Below are positions 51,172 through 63,918 of a stretch of 64,000 nucleotides of DNA, piece after piece; position 1 is the stretch's first letter; every line of letters begins with the position of its first letter. This stretch comes from Mediterraneibacter faecis JCM 15917. GTDB taxonomy: Bacteria; Bacillota; Clostridia; Lachnospirales; Lachnospiraceae. The notes under the pieces are model-generated. The model saw only the letters and a program-made list of their open reading frames with translations. It was not told the DNA's origin and ran no database searches. Made by a program: the position numbers and the translations under genes. Location of the stretch: the NCBI GenBank assembly GCA_001312505.1, contig BBDW01000009.1:62001-126000 (forward strand), in the 5' to 3' direction.

Positions 51172-51660
51172 ATGCCAAAAAATAAGTTTCAAGAAGTAAT
51201 TTTCACAATCATGATGGTTTTTGTCATGGTTTATGCAATGATCTGCTACAACATTTCCCTGAATATGGGCGGAATGAGTAATGAGGTCTTTCTGGCAGCA
51301 TTCCATGAACTTATCATCATGGGACCGATTGCTTTCATTCTGGATTTCTTTCTCGTAGGACCGATTGCAAAGAAGAAAGCATTTATGATCGTGAACCCAC
51401 AGAAAGATAATCCGTTTATGATCGTGCTGGCGATATCCGTTTTATCCATCATTGGAATGTGCCCGCTGATGAGCCTTGCAGCAACACTGCTCTTTAAGGA
51501 TGCAGGAAATCAAATTATTGCTGTGTGGTTCCAGACAACAGTATTCAATTTCCCAATGGCATTCTTCTGGCAGCTGTGCTTCGCAGGACCGATTGTCAGA
51601 AAAGTATTTGGGGGGGTTATTTTCCGTGAGGAGCAGAAAGAAGAGGTGGCTTTTGACTAA
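51172..51660 (+). CDS. DUF2798-like small integral membrane protein
   Basis: 162 aa, four hydrophobic segments (FTIMMVFVMVYAMICYN, IIMGPIAFILDFFLVGPI, IVLAISVLSIIGMCPLMSL, FFWQLCFAGPIVRKVF). The repeated helix pair with a GPI motif in each half (VGPIAKK, AGPIVRK) suggests an internal duplication as in the DUF2798 family. Start at 51172 because GATAGGAGG lies just upstream; an ATG at 51073 has none. G7 at 51610 adds a Gly. Function unknown. Confidence 0.75.
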   Translation: MPKNKFQEVIFTIMMVFVMVYAMICYNISLNMGGMSNEVFLAAFHELIIMGPIAFILDFFLVGPIAKKKAFMIVNPQKDNPFMIVLAISVLSIIGMCPLMSLAATLLFKDAGNQIIAVWFQTTVFNFPMAFFWQLCFAGPIVRKVFGGVIFREEQKEEVAFD

Positions 51661-51669
51661 AGCTGCAAA

Positions 51670-51743
51670 ATAAGGGAAAGCTATCATACGATAATCTGAC
51701 ACAATTTGTGTTGTTATCGTAAGTGATAGCTTTCCCTTTTTTG
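51670..51743 (+). terminator. Long-stem terminator
   Basis: AAGGGAAAGCTATCA / TGATAGCTTTCCCTT, extended inside by TACGATAA/TTATCGTAA, then six Ts. Confidence 0.9.
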
Positions 51744-51862
51744 TTATAAACTTCACATATCTTGACATTTCTCACATCTTCATTCAGAATAGAAAGGTAA
51801 GACCTAAAAAGGAAAATGTTTACAAATATACATTATTGACAGGAAAAGAGGTTTATAAAAAG

Positions 51863-53606
51863 ATGAAGATTTTGCTTGCAGCGGTGAATGCAAAGTACAT
51901 CCACTCAAATCTTGCGGTCTATTGCCTGCGCGCATATGCAAAAAAGCAGCATCCGGCTAGCAATATTACAATTTCTGAATATACGATCAATCAGCCATTT
52001 GATGAGATTTTGATGGATATTTATAAGCAGGCACCAGATGTTCTCTGCCTTTCCTGTTATTTATGGAATGTGACAGAAGTAGGACAATTGATACAGGAGA
52101 TTCCAAAGATTCTGCCGGATACGAAGATCTGGCTTGGAGGTCCGGAAGTTTCTTATAATGCAAGAGAAGTTCTGGAAAAATATCCGATGGCAGAAGGTAT
52201 CATGCGCGGAGAGGGTGAAGAGACTTTTGCAGAACTTGTGGCATATTATGAAGGTCGTGGTGCAGCTGAGTTGATCAATATTCAGGGAATCACATTTCGG
52301 GAAAAGGAAAAACAGATTGCTGCGACACCGTTTCGACAGATCATGGATCTGAGCAAAGTACCGTTTGTCTATGGGGGGGATATTGAGAATTTTAAGAACC
52401 GTATCATTTATTATGAGACGAGCAGAGGCTGTCCGTTTTCCTGTAGTTATTGTCTTTCTTCAATTGATAAATGTCTTCGATTCCGTAATCTGGAGCTTGT
52501 GAAGAAAGAACTGCAGTTCTTTATTGACCATGAAGTGCCACAGGTTAAGTTTGTTGACAGAACATTTAACTGTAAGCATGATCATGCGATGGCAATCTGG
52601 AATTATATCAAAGAGCATGATAAAGGAATTACAAATTTTCATTTTGAAGTGGCAGCAGATCTTCTGAATGAGGAAGAGATTGAATTGATCCGGAGTTTGC
52701 GTCCAGGACTCATTCAGCTGGAAATTGGGATTCAGTCAACGAATAAACAGACAATCAAAGAGATCAACGTTCCATGAATCTGGAAAAAGTACGTGATAAG
52801 GTAGCAAGGATTCATGAGAAGGGAAATGTGCATCAGCATTTAGATTTGATTGCAGGTCTTCCATATGAGAATTATGATAGTTTTGCTCATTCTTTTAATG
52901 AAGTTTATGCTATGGAACCGGATCAGTTTCAGCTTGGATTTCTGAAAGTACTGCATGGATCTGTGATGCATGAGAAGATGAAAGAATACGAGCTGCTTTG
53001 CCAGAATCGTCCGCCGTATGAAGTGCTTTCAACAAAATGGCTTCCATACAGTGATGTGATCCGTCTGAAGAAAGTGGAAGAGATGGTGGAAGTTTACTAT
53101 AACAGTTTTCAGTTTAGTCATACGATGAGACTTCTTGTGGAATTGTTTCCATCCGCATTTTCCATGTATGAGAAAATGGGCAATTATTATGAGAAGAAAG
53201 GCTTGTTTGGTTGAATCATTCAAGACTTACTCGCTATGAGATATTGTGGGACTTTGTAGAATCAGAATTAGCAGAATTCACATGTTCGGAGAAAATGCAG
53301 AAGAAAGAAGCGGATTTTAAAGAGAAGGTGCTTGAAAGCATGACTTTAGATCTATACCTGAGAGATAATGTGAAGAATCGTCCGGCATTTCTTGGAGAGA
53401 GCAAAGTAGAAAAAGATGTAGCGTCTGAATTTTATAAGAAAGAGGCAGAAGAGCACAAGTATCTGAAGGATTATGAAGGATACGACAGCCGCCAACTGCG
53501 AAAGATGACTCATCTGGAGCGATTGAATGGAAAGCTGCATCTTTTTGATTACAGACATAGAAATAAGCTGAATCAGGATGCGGCGATTTATATAATAGAG
53601 GACTAG
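51863..53606 (+). CDS. B12-binding radical SAM protein with DUF4080-like C terminus (two frameshifts)
   Basis: About 581 aa after repair. N-terminal cobalamin-binding-type domain (ILLAAVNAKYIHSNLAVYCL, CLSCYLWNV, LGGPEVSY). Radical SAM core with the 4Fe-4S motif RGCPFSCSYC (residues ~192-201). C-terminal region ~370-581 is the DUF4080-like part (LTRYEILWDFVE, LFDYRHRNKL). Frame breaks: ~52770 (CC read as C; EINRSMNLEKV restored) and ~53212 (TTT read as TT; LFGLNHSRLTRYE restored). G7 at 52374 gives VYGGDIEN. Start 51863 follows GAGG at some distance; the TTG at 51836 is an alternative. Reaction unknown. Confidence 0.87.
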
Positions 53607-53671
53607 TATAGCGTTGCAGATATTAGAAAGATATTTGCATATGGTTTTGTTAATGGAAATGGAGAAAAAAG

Positions 53672-53773
53672 ATGAATTTTTATGATAAAAAAGTAAGACG
53701 TTTGGTGTCAATTATTATTTTGGTGGTTATTGTTGCAATGGTTGCAACGATGGTGATTCCATATCTGGTCTAA
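53672..53773 (+). CDS. 33-residue single-helix membrane peptide
   Basis: A short open frame with a good RBS (GGAGAAAAAAG) between the radical SAM and AIR-synthase-like genes. It has a basic start (MNFYDKKVRRL) and one membrane helix (VSIIILVVIVAMVATMVIPY). Its stop overlaps the next RBS region (TAAGGAGAG), so the spacing fits an operon. Not recognised; the basic-then-hydrophobic pattern could be a small membrane protein. Support is RBS, composition and position only. Confidence 0.6.
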   Translation: MNFYDKKVRRLVSIIILVVIVAMVATMVIPYLV

Positions 53774-53783
53774 GGAGAGTGTG

Positions 53784-54783
53784 ATGCGGACAGGGAGAGT
53801 AACGCAGACGATCTGGAATCGTTCTGTAAAGAAACAGATCCAAAAAGTAAACAGGAATTCAACAGGAAAAACTGCGTGGGAAGAAAGTAGTTCCGAACTG
53901 ATATCTGACGAAAAGGATTTTGTCTGGAGTAGCACTTCAGTAAGCGGAAAAGCACCGGCACAGGTGAAATATGCAGTGATTAAAGCAGCAGGAGATCTTG
54001 CGGCAAAGAGAGTCAGACCAACAGCGGTTTCCGTACAGATTTTGTTTCCTGAAAGTTCTGACGAGCAGGAATTAAAAGATATTATGAGAATCCTGACAGA
54101 GATTTGTGAGGAGACAGGACTTGCCATTACCTGTGTACAGGCTGAAAGTGCAGAGTATGTTTTGCGGACAGTGATTCAGATTACTGTTGTCGGCGTGAAA
54201 GAAAACTCAAAACAGCAGATGAAAAAATGGGTTTCGGGGAACGGAAATCATTCTTTGTGGCTATACGGGATTGGAAGGAACACTGCGATTGGTTGAAGAG
54301 GCAGAAGCAGATCTTCGCACAAGATTTACACCGTCCTTTATAGAAAAAACAAAGCGTTGCAAGGAAGCACTTATACTTCCAGAGCAGGTTTTACAGCTTC
54401 CAGAAGAAGCGAAGAGCAGACAATGTGGGGGGGATGGTGGTGTACTCTGCGGATTATGGGAACTTGCAGAGGCAGAAAAGATAGGGTTTGAGATTGATTT
54501 TTCAAAACTCGCACTTAAGCAGGAAACAGTGGAAATCTGTGAATTCTTTCAGCTGAATCCATATCTTCTCACATCAGCCGGAAGTTATCTTGTGCTGACA
54601 GAGCATGGAGAAGAGACATTGGAAAGCTTGAAGAATGCAGGTGTTCCGGCAGTAAGGATCGGATTTGTAAAAGAACAGAATGCAAGAACACTTGTAAATG
54701 GAGAAGAAACCCGTTATCTGGATCGTCCGGCACCGGATGAACTGAGCCGCTGGTGGAAAGAACGAAAAGAATCAGAAGAATAA
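53784..54783 (+). CDS. AIR synthase-related protein (PurM/HypE superfamily, one frameshift)
   Basis: About 333 aa after repair. The fold pattern is that of the AIR synthase-related superfamily: an N-terminal domain (KYAVIKAAGDLAAKRVRPTA, VSVQILFPES) and a C-terminal domain (GVLCGLWELAEAEKIGFEID, TSAGSYLVLTEHGEE). A frame break near 54234 (GGG read as GGGG) splits it; the fix reads VSGTEIILCGYTGLEGTLRL. A G7 run at 54426 adds a Gly. ATG 53784 follows AAGGAGAGTG. The substrate is unknown; the ATP-binding N domain looks reduced. It is co-linear with trmL. Confidence 0.78.
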
Positions 54784-54805
54784 GAAGATAGAAGAGGCGA
54801 TAATT

Positions 54806-55300
54806 ATGTTAAACATTGTACTTTATGAGCCGGAAATTCCGGCAAATACAGGGAATATCGGAAGAACCTGCGTAGCAACAGGGACAAGACTTCATTTAAT
54901 CGAGCCATTGGGATTTAAGCTGAATGAGAAATCATTAAAGCGTGCCGGTATGGATTACTGGAAAGATCTTGACGTGACAACTTATATCGATTATCAGGAT
55001 TTTCTTGAAAAGAATCCAGGAGCAAAAATCTATATGGCGACAACAAAAGCGCACAAGGTCTATACAGATGTAGAGTATGAACCGGATTGCTATATTATGT
55101 TCGGAAAAGAGAGTGCGGGAATCCCGGAAGAGATTCTTGTAGAGCATGAGGAAGACTGTATGAGAATCCCGATGAACGGAGATATCCGCTCATTGAATCT
55201 TGGCAATTCGGTGGCAATTGTGTTGTATGAAGCACTGCGACAGAATGGATTTGCAGGAATGAATTTAAGTGGAGAACTGCATGAACTTCATTGGAAATAA
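54806..55300 (+). CDS. trmL: tRNA (cytidine/uridine-34-2'-O)-methyltransferase
   Basis: SPOUT methyltransferase acting on the wobble base of tRNA-Leu. 164 aa, intact. Motif 1 EPEIPANTGNIGRTC, motif 2 MFGKESAGIPEE, motif 3 IPMNGDIRSLNLGNSVAIV form the knotted SAM site. RBS GAAGAGGCG. A strong terminator follows. Confidence 0.95.
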   Translation: MLNIVLYEPEIPANTGNIGRTCVATGTRLHLIEPLGFKLNEKSLKRAGMDYWKDLDVTTYIDYQDFLEKNPGAKIYMATTKAHKVYTDVEYEPDCYIMFGKESAGIPEEILVEHEEDCMRIPMNGDIRSLNLGNSVAIVLYEALRQNGFAGMNLSGELHELHWK

Positions 55301-55302
55301 AG

Positions 55303-55358
55303 TGAAAAAGGAACAGGGTCAAATCATTTGTAAAAAGGTTTGATCTTGTTCCTTTTTT
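55303..55358 (+). terminator. Terminator after trmL
   Basis: AAAAAGGAACAGGGTCAAA paired with TTTGATCTTGTTCCTTTTT (few mismatches), followed by Ts. Confidence 0.85.
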
Positions 55359-55371
55359 GAATGGTAAATAA

Positions 55372-55584
55372 TGATGTGAGTGTCAAAAGTAAATTTTGCC
55401 ACTCACTGATGTAACCGGATTGCTCCATTGCTATGCAATTCCCGCAATCTCGAACACCTCAAACTTTCATAAAATGGCGTGTTCACACCATTTTATTCCG
55501 TTTTCGGTGTTCGGCGTGTCAATAAGTATAAATTGCTTATTTGTGCGAGCACAAACGCAATTTATACTTTTGACACTTACATCA
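55372..55584. repeat. 213-bp palindromic element with nested hairpins
   Basis: Termini TGATGTGAGTGTCAAAAGT and ACTTTTGACACTTACATCA are inverted repeats with one mismatch over 19 bp. Inside are CGAACACC/GGTGTTCG, AAAATGG/CCATTTT, and a long arm AAGTATAAATTGC/GCAATTTATACTT with TTTGTGC/GCACAAA. Unrelated to the 17.6/37.7 kb repeat. A MITE-like element or structured RNA; an open frame across it is a by-product. Confidence 0.65.
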
Positions 55585-55691
55585 AATAATCAGATATTTA
55601 TACAAATACACAAAAAACGTTTAATAAACTACAAAAAATAGAAGGAATATTTAGTAATCTAAAAAATTTTTATAAAAATCTAATAAAAAGT

Positions 55692-55720
55692 TTGACTATT
55701 ACGACAAAACATGCTATGTT
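55692..55720 (+). promoter_or_regulatory. Promoter of the V-type ATPase operon
   Basis: TTGACT, 17 nt, TATGTT. It predicts a ~200-nt leader before ntpF at 55925, containing a G7 run at 55892 and no gene I can support. Confidence 0.55.
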
Positions 55721-55924
55721 TAAAATAACATCGTTGTGCGAAAGTTACAAACAGAAAGAGAATAGGACAGAAAAGTATGGTAATAATATATTGATACGTG
55801 CTGCGAACAGCGTAATCCTTAGATATTAATGTGCAGTAACAACATGCAGCGAAGAGATCTTATTGTTCAAAATCACATAAGAACAATAAAAAGGGGGGGA
55901 GACAAGAAAGGTGGTGTAGATACT

Positions 55925-56233
55925 ATGGTGGATGAGACAATCCGGTCAATTAAAGAAGCAGAACAGCAGGCAGAAGAGATTCTTGTAAAAGCGCAGGAAC
56001 AAAAAGAACAGATTCTGAAAGATGCATCTCTTCAGGCAAAGCAGATTCATGAAGAACTTATAGAAGAGGCAAAAAGAACTGCCGGTGGACTGGATGAGAA
56101 AGCCAGAGAAGAGGCGAAAAATCAGGAAGATAAAGAAGCAGAGAAGCTCAAAGAGGTGATCGAAGAGCTGAAGGTTTCTGCAAGAGAGAAAAAGGATGCA
56201 GCAGTGCAGCTAGTTCTTTCTGAATTGATCTGA
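55925..56233 (+). CDS. ntpF: V-type ATPase subunit G/H (NtpF type)
   Basis: 102 aa, a continuous Glu/Lys/Ala coiled coil (ETIRSIKEAEQQAEEILVKA), as for the peripheral-stalk subunit that pairs with NtpE. ATG 55925 follows AAAGGTGGTG; a longer frame from 55829 lacks an RBS. First gene of ntpFIKECGABD, the same order as in Enterococcus hirae. Confidence 0.85.
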   Translation: MVDETIRSIKEAEQQAEEILVKAQEQKEQILKDASLQAKQIHEELIEEAKRTAGGLDEKAREEAKNQEDKEAEKLKEVIEELKVSAREKKDAAVQLVLSELI

Positions 56234-56269
56234 TCCATGTGGTCGTAACAAAAAAGGAGGGATAAGATT

Positions 56270-58788
<2,519 letters not shown>

Positions 58789-58815
58789 GAAATAAATAAA
58801 AAGGAGAGCGTGGAG

Positions 58816-59419
58816 ATGAGTGGACTTGACAAAATGAAAGCGCAGATAATCGCAGAGGCGCAGGACAATGCAAAAGAGATACTCGCACAGGCACACGCAC
58901 AGGCGGATTCTATAATTGGGGAAGCAAAAGCACAGGCAGAGAAAGATGCACGGAAGATTGTCGCACAGGCAGAAGCCAGAGCAGAAGATTCTGTGAAACG
59001 CCTGGCCTCTTCATCAGATATGAGAAAGCGCAAGGCAGTACTTGAGGCGAAACAGGAAGTGATCAGTGAAGTTCTTGAAGATGCTTACAAAGCAGTCGGA
59101 GAGCTTGATGATGCAGCTTATTTTGCAATGTTTGAAAAGGTTCTTGAGAAGTATGTACTTCCGGAAGAAGGAACCATCTGCTTTACAGAGAAAGACAGAA
59201 AACGTATGCCTCAAGGGTATATGGAAAAAGTATATGAAACAGCGAAGAAGAAAGGCGGAAGCCTGGAACTTACAGAGACAGTGCCGGACGGAATGGATGG
59301 GGGGATTTATCCTGACCTATGGCGGCATCGAAGAAAATTGTACGATCAAAGCGTTGTTTGATGCAAGAAGAGAAGAGTTATCAGATAAAGTGAACCGGCA
59401 GCTGTTTACAGCAGTGTAG
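58816..59419 (+). CDS. ntpE: V-type ATPase subunit E (one frameshift)
   Basis: About 200 aa after repair. Ala/Glu-rich N-terminal coiled coil (QAHAQADSIIGEAKAQAEKD) and C-terminal folded head. A frame break at ~59299 (G5 read as G6) is repaired to DGGFILTYGGIEENCTIKAL, matching the E-subunit end. ATG 58816 follows AAGGAGAGCGTGGAG. Confidence 0.88.
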
Positions 59420-59437
59420 CCGCAAGGAGGGATAATC

Positions 59438-60415
59438 TTGAGTAAGACAAAATATACCTATGCGGTTGCCAGAATCCGTGCACTGGAAGTCTCTCTTTTA
59501 ACGAATGCAGTGATCGAACAGCTTCTTGCGTGCAAGAGTGCAGAACAGGCTCTACAGCTTCTGGTTGAAAAGGGCTGGGGGGGAGATCTGACAGCAGGAA
59601 CGTTGGATGCAGATGAAGTTCTGAATAAGGAAGAAGAGAAGATGTGGCAGACAATCCGTGAGGTGGCACCGGATATGCATGTATTCGATGTTCTGTCACT
59701 TCCAAAACTTTATCATAATCTGAAAGCAGCAATCAAAGAAGTGTGTACGGAAGTAGAGAATAAAAACATTTTTTACGATGACTGTGAGATTACTGGAGAA
59801 GAGATGTTTGCACTTGTCCAGAACAAAGAATTTGATAAGCTGCCGGGTAATATGCCAGCAACAGCAAGAGAAGCATTTGACACTCTGCTTCACACAAGAG
59901 ACGGACAGCTGTGCGATCTTATTATTGATCACGCAACACTGGAAGCTATGCTGGAAGCAGGGAAAAAATCAGGTGAGAAGATCATTGAAGAGTATGCACA
60001 GACGGCAGTTGCGATCGCTGATATTAAGATTGCAGTAAGATCTCAGAAGACAGGAAAAAATGCAGAATTTATGAAGAAAGCAATGGTAAATTGTTCCGAG
60101 ATTAATGTGGATCAGCTGACACAGGCAGCATTGGCCGGTGCGGAAGAGATCGCACAGTATCTGGAAGGAACATCTTATCGCGAAGGTGCCGATGCACTGC
60201 GTATATCACCGTCTGCATTTGAACGCTGGTGTGATAATAAAATGACAGATTCCATGAGGTCACAGAAATATGAATCATTTTCTGTTGGACCGCTTCTGGC
60301 GTATCTGTTAGCCAGACAAAATGAGATCAAGACAGTACGGATTATACTGACCGGAAAGCAGAATGAATTTCCGGATGAAGCAATCCGGGAAAGGATAAGG
60401 GAGATGTATGTATAA
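59438..60415 (+). CDS. ntpC: V-type ATPase subunit C
   Basis: 325 aa, central stalk socket (d/C-type). TTG start at 59438 with AAGGAGGG 7 nt upstream, protein opening SKTKYTYAVARIRALEVSLL. C-terminal [16 protein letters not shown] fits the family. G7 at 59577 gives GWGGDL. Overlaps ntpG by 8 nt. Confidence 0.9.
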   Translation: MSKTKYTYAVARIRALEVSLLTNAVIEQLLACKSAEQALQLLVEKGWGGDLTAGTLDADEVLNKEEEKMWQTIREVAPDMHVFDVLSLPKLYHNLKAAIKEVCTEVENKNIFYDDCEITGEEMFALVQNKEFDKLPGNMPATAREAFDTLLHTRDGQLCDLIIDHATLEAMLEAGKKSGEKIIEEYAQTAVAIADIKIAVRSQKTGKNAEFMKKAMVNCSEINVDQLTQAALAGAEEIAQYLEGTSYREGADALRISPSAFERWCDNKMTDSMRSQKYESFSVGPLLAYLLARQNEIKTVRIILTGKQNEFPDEAIRERIREMYV

Positions 60416-60734
60416 GATTGCAGTAATGGGCGATTATGACAGTATCTATGGATTTGCCACCCTCGGTCTTAGCATCTGCCCTGTGAAAGACCGGGATGAG
60501 GCGAAGGCAAAGCTTCGCCAGCTTGCAGAAGGAAATTACGGCATTATCTATATTACAGAGGCTGTGGCTGCACAGATTCCGTCAGAAATCAACAAGTATG
60601 GTGAGCAGACATTTCCGGCGATTATTCAGATCCCGGGTGTGTCGGGGAATACAGGAGCCGGAGTTGAAGGCGTGAAGAAGACAGTTGAGCAGGCCGTCGG
60701 ATCAGATATTCTGTTTGGAGGAGTAAGCGAATGA
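60408..60734 (+). CDS. ntpG: V-type ATPase subunit F
   Basis: 108 aa, central stalk subunit. [20 protein letters not shown] and [11 protein letters not shown] are typical. Overlaps the start of ntpA by 4 nt (ATGA). Confidence 0.93.
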   Translation: MYKIAVMGDYDSIYGFATLGLSICPVKDRDEAKAKLRQLAEGNYGIIYITEAVAAQIPSEINKYGEQTFPAIIQIPGVSGNTGAGVEGVKKTVEQAVGSDILFGGVSE

Positions 60735-62500
60735 GCACAGGAGTGATTAAAAAAGTCGCAGGACCTCTTGTTATCGCAGAGGGAATGCGTGATGCGAATA
60801 TGTTTGACGTTGTCCGTGTATCGGAACAGCGTCTGATCGGAGAGATCATTGAGATGCACGGTGACGAGGCATCCATCCAGGTATATGAAGAGACATCAGG
60901 TCTCGGACCTGGAGAACCGGTTGAATCTATGGATGTTCCAATGTCTGTAGAATTAGGACCTGGTCTGATCGCAAGTATTTATGACGGAATCCAGAGACCA
61001 CTGGATGATATTATGAAGATTTCCGGAAACAACCTGAAAAGAGGAGTTGAAGTTCCGTCTCTTAAGAGAAATCTGAAATGGGAGTTCGTCCCTACCGTAA
61101 AGGTTGGAGATGAAGTAGAGACAGGAGATGTGATTGGTACAGTTCAGGAAACAGTTCTTGTACAGCAGAAGATCATGGTTCCTTACGGAATTAAAGGAAC
61201 AATCAAGGAAATCAAAGAAGGCACATTTACAGTAGAAGATATTGTAGCAGTTGTTGAAACAGAAAAAGGCGAAAAAGAATTAACTATGATGCAGAAGTGG
61301 CCGGTTCGTCGCGGTCGTCCGTATAAGAAGAAACTTCCACCAGAAATGCCACTTGTAACAGGACAGCGTGTTATCGACACATTCTTCCCAATCGCCAAGG
61401 GCGGTGTTGCGGCCGTTCCGGGACCTTTCGGAAGTGGAAAGACAGTAATCCAGCATCAGCTTGCAAAATGGGCTGAGGCAGATATCGTTGTCTACATCGG
61501 ATGTGGAGAGCGTGGAAATGAGATGACAGACGTTCTGAACGAGTTCCCTGAACTGAAGGACCCGAAAACAGGACAGCCTTTGATGCAGAGAACTGTTCTG
61601 ATCGCAAATACATCGGATATGCCGGTTGCAGCTCGTGAGGCATCCATTTACACAGGAATTACAATAGCAGAGTATTTCCGTGATATGGGATATTCTGTAG
61701 CACTTATGGCAGATTCAACATCTCGTTGGGCAGAGGCACTTCGTGAGATGTCAGGACGTCTGGAAGAGATGCCTGGTGAAGAAGGATATCCGGCTTATCT
61801 TGGAAGTCGTCTGGCTCAGTTCTATGAGCGTGCCGGACATGTAGTTTCTCTTGGAAAAGAAGGAAGAGAAGGAGCACTTTCCGTTATCGGAGCAGTATCT
61901 CCTCCGGGTGGTGATACATCTGAGCCGGTATCTCAGGCTACACTTCGTATCGTCAAAGTGTTCTGGGGGGGACTGGATGCTTCCCTGGCATACAAGAGAC
62001 ATTTCCCGGCAATCAACTGGTTGAAGAGTTACTCCCTGTATTTGGATGATATGGAAAGATGGTTTAACGGACAGGTTGCCGAAGACTGGATGGAAGGCCG
62101 TCAGAAGATGATGACACTGCTTCAGGAAGAAGCAGAACTGGAAGAGATCGTTAAGATGGTAGGTATGGACGCACTTTCACCGTCCGACCGTCTGAAGATG
62201 GAAGCTGCAAGATCGATTCGTGAGGACTTCCTGCATCAGAACTCTTTCCATGAAGTAGATACGTATACGTCATTGAAGAAACAGCACATGATGATGGTTC
62301 TCGTTAACGAATTCTTTGACAGAGCAACCGATGCATTAAAAGATGGTGCATCACTTCAGAAGCTGATCTCAATGCCGGTCAGAGAGCAGATCGGACGTTT
62401 TAAATATGTGACAGAAGATAAGCTTGACGAAGAATTTAAACAGGTTGATGAGACATTAAGCGCTCAAATCGCAGCAGCATTTGTAAAGGAGGAAGGTTAA
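60731..62500 (+). CDS. ntpA: V-type ATPase catalytic subunit A
   Basis: 589 aa, intact. P-loop [13 protein letters not shown] near residue 232, [20 protein letters not shown], and a C-terminal helical part. A G7 run at 61966 writes [12 protein letters not shown] where the family reads VFWGLDA..LAY, an added Gly inside an otherwise invariant block. ATG overlaps the ntpG stop. Confidence 0.96.
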   Translation: MSTGVIKKVAGPLVIAEGMRDANMFDVVRVSEQRLIGEIIEMHGDEASIQVYEETSGLGPGEPVESMDVPMSVELGPGLIASIYDGIQRPLDDIMKISGNNLKRGVEVPSLKRNLKWEFVPTVKVGDEVETGDVIGTVQETVLVQQKIMVPYGIKGTIKEIKEGTFTVEDIVAVVETEKGEKELTMMQKWPVRRGRPYKKKLPPEMPLVTGQRVIDTFFPIAKGGVAAVPGPFGSGKTVIQHQLAKWAEADIVVYIGCGERGNEMTDVLNEFPELKDPKTGQPLMQRTVLIANTSDMPVAAREASIYTGITIAEYFRDMGYSVALMADSTSRWAEALREMSGRLEEMPGEEGYPAYLGSRLAQFYERAGHVVSLGKEGREGALSVIGAVSPPGGDTSEPVSQATLRIVKVFWGGLDASLAYKRHFPAINWLKSYSLYLDDMERWFNGQVAEDWMEGRQKMMTLLQEEAELEEIVKMVGMDALSPSDRLKMEAARSIREDFLHQNSFHEVDTYTSLKKQHMMMVLVNEFFDRATDALKDGASLQKLISMPVREQIGRFKYVTEDKLDEEFKQVDETLSAQIAAAFVKEEG

Positions 62501-63874
62501 ATGCCAAAAGAATATAGAACCATTCAGGAAGTGGCCGGACCTCTGATGCTGGTGCATGGGGGTAGAAGGCGTAACATATGATGAGCTTGGAGAAATCGAG
62601 CTGGCGAGCGGAGAGACTAGAAGATGTAAAGTTCTGGAAGTGAACGGAAGCGATGTCCTTGTACAGCTGTTTGAAAGTTCAACAGGTATTAACCTCTCCA
62701 ACAGCAAAGTGCGATTTCTTGGACGAAGCATGGAACTTGGCGTATCAGAAGATATGCTTGGACGTGTCTTTGATGGACTTGGTAATCCGATTGATGAGGT
62801 CCGCAGATCCTTCCGGATGCCAGAATGGACATCAATGGTCTTCCGATGAATCCGGCGGCCAGATGCTACCCGGAGGAGTTTATCCAGACAGGAGTGTCTG
62901 CGATCGACGGACTGAATACACTGGTTCGTGGACAGAAGCTTCCAATCTTTTCAGCATCCGGTCTGCCGCATGCACAGTTGGCAGCACAGATTGCCCGTCA
63001 GGCAAAGGTACTTGGAACAAATGAAAACTTTGCGGTTGTATTTGCTGCTATGGGTATTACTTTCGAGGAGTCTAACTTCTTTATCGAAAGCTTCCGTGAG
63101 ACAGGAGCACTCGACAGAACAGTATTGTTTGTAAACCTTGCGAATGACCCGGCAATCGAGCGTATCGCAACACCACGTATGGCGCTGACAGCAGCGGAAT
63201 ATCTTGCATTTGAAAAGGATATGCATGTCCTTGTTATTCTGACAGATATCACAAACTACGCAGATGCATTGCGTGAGGTATCCGCAGCCAGAAAGGAAGT
63301 TCCTGGACGTCGTGGATATCCGGGATATCTATACACAGACCTTGCAACACTGTATGAAAGAGCAGGGCGTCAGAATGGCAAGAAGGGAAGTATCACAATG
63401 ATCCCGATCCTGACAATGCCTGAGGATGATAAAACTCATCCAATCCCTGACCTGACAGGATATATCACGGAAGGACAGATCATCTTAAGCCGTGAGCTTT
63501 ACAGAAAAGGAGTAACACCTCCAATTGATGTTCTTCCATCTCTGTCCCGTTTGAAAGATAAAGGAATCGGAGCAGGTAAGACAAGAGCAGATCATGCCAA
63601 TACGATGAATCAGTTGTTTGCCGCTTATGCGCGTGGTAAAGATGCAAAAGAGCTGATGGTTATCCTGGGAGAGGCCGCACTGACAGAAATTGACCTGAAA
63701 TATGCACGTTTCGCAGATGCATTTGAGAAAGAATATGTATCTCAGGGATATCAGACAGACCGAAGCATTGAGGAAACATTGAATATCGGATGGAAGCTGC
63801 TTCGCATGCTGCCGCGTACCGAACTCAAACGAATTGACGATAAATATCTGGATGAATATTACGACAAAGAGTAA
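62501..63874 (+). CDS. ntpB: V-type ATPase subunit B (two frameshifts)
   Basis: Non-catalytic nucleotide-binding-like subunit, about 458 aa after repair. It begins [20 protein letters not shown] directly after the ntpA stop. Frame breaks: ~62557 (G4 read as G5; [13 protein letters not shown] restored) and ~62797 (GGG read as [22 protein letters not shown] restored). Later marks: [53 protein letters not shown]. It lacks a P-loop, as expected for B. Confidence 0.94.
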
Positions 63875-63918
63875 GAATAGACAGAGTGATCGAAGATAGA
63901 AAGAGGAGGTGGCGGTAT

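Noticed and set aside
55396-55641. 81-codon open frame on the + strand
   Set aside because: It lies inside the 213-bp palindromic element and runs past its end; no RBS and no family resemblance.
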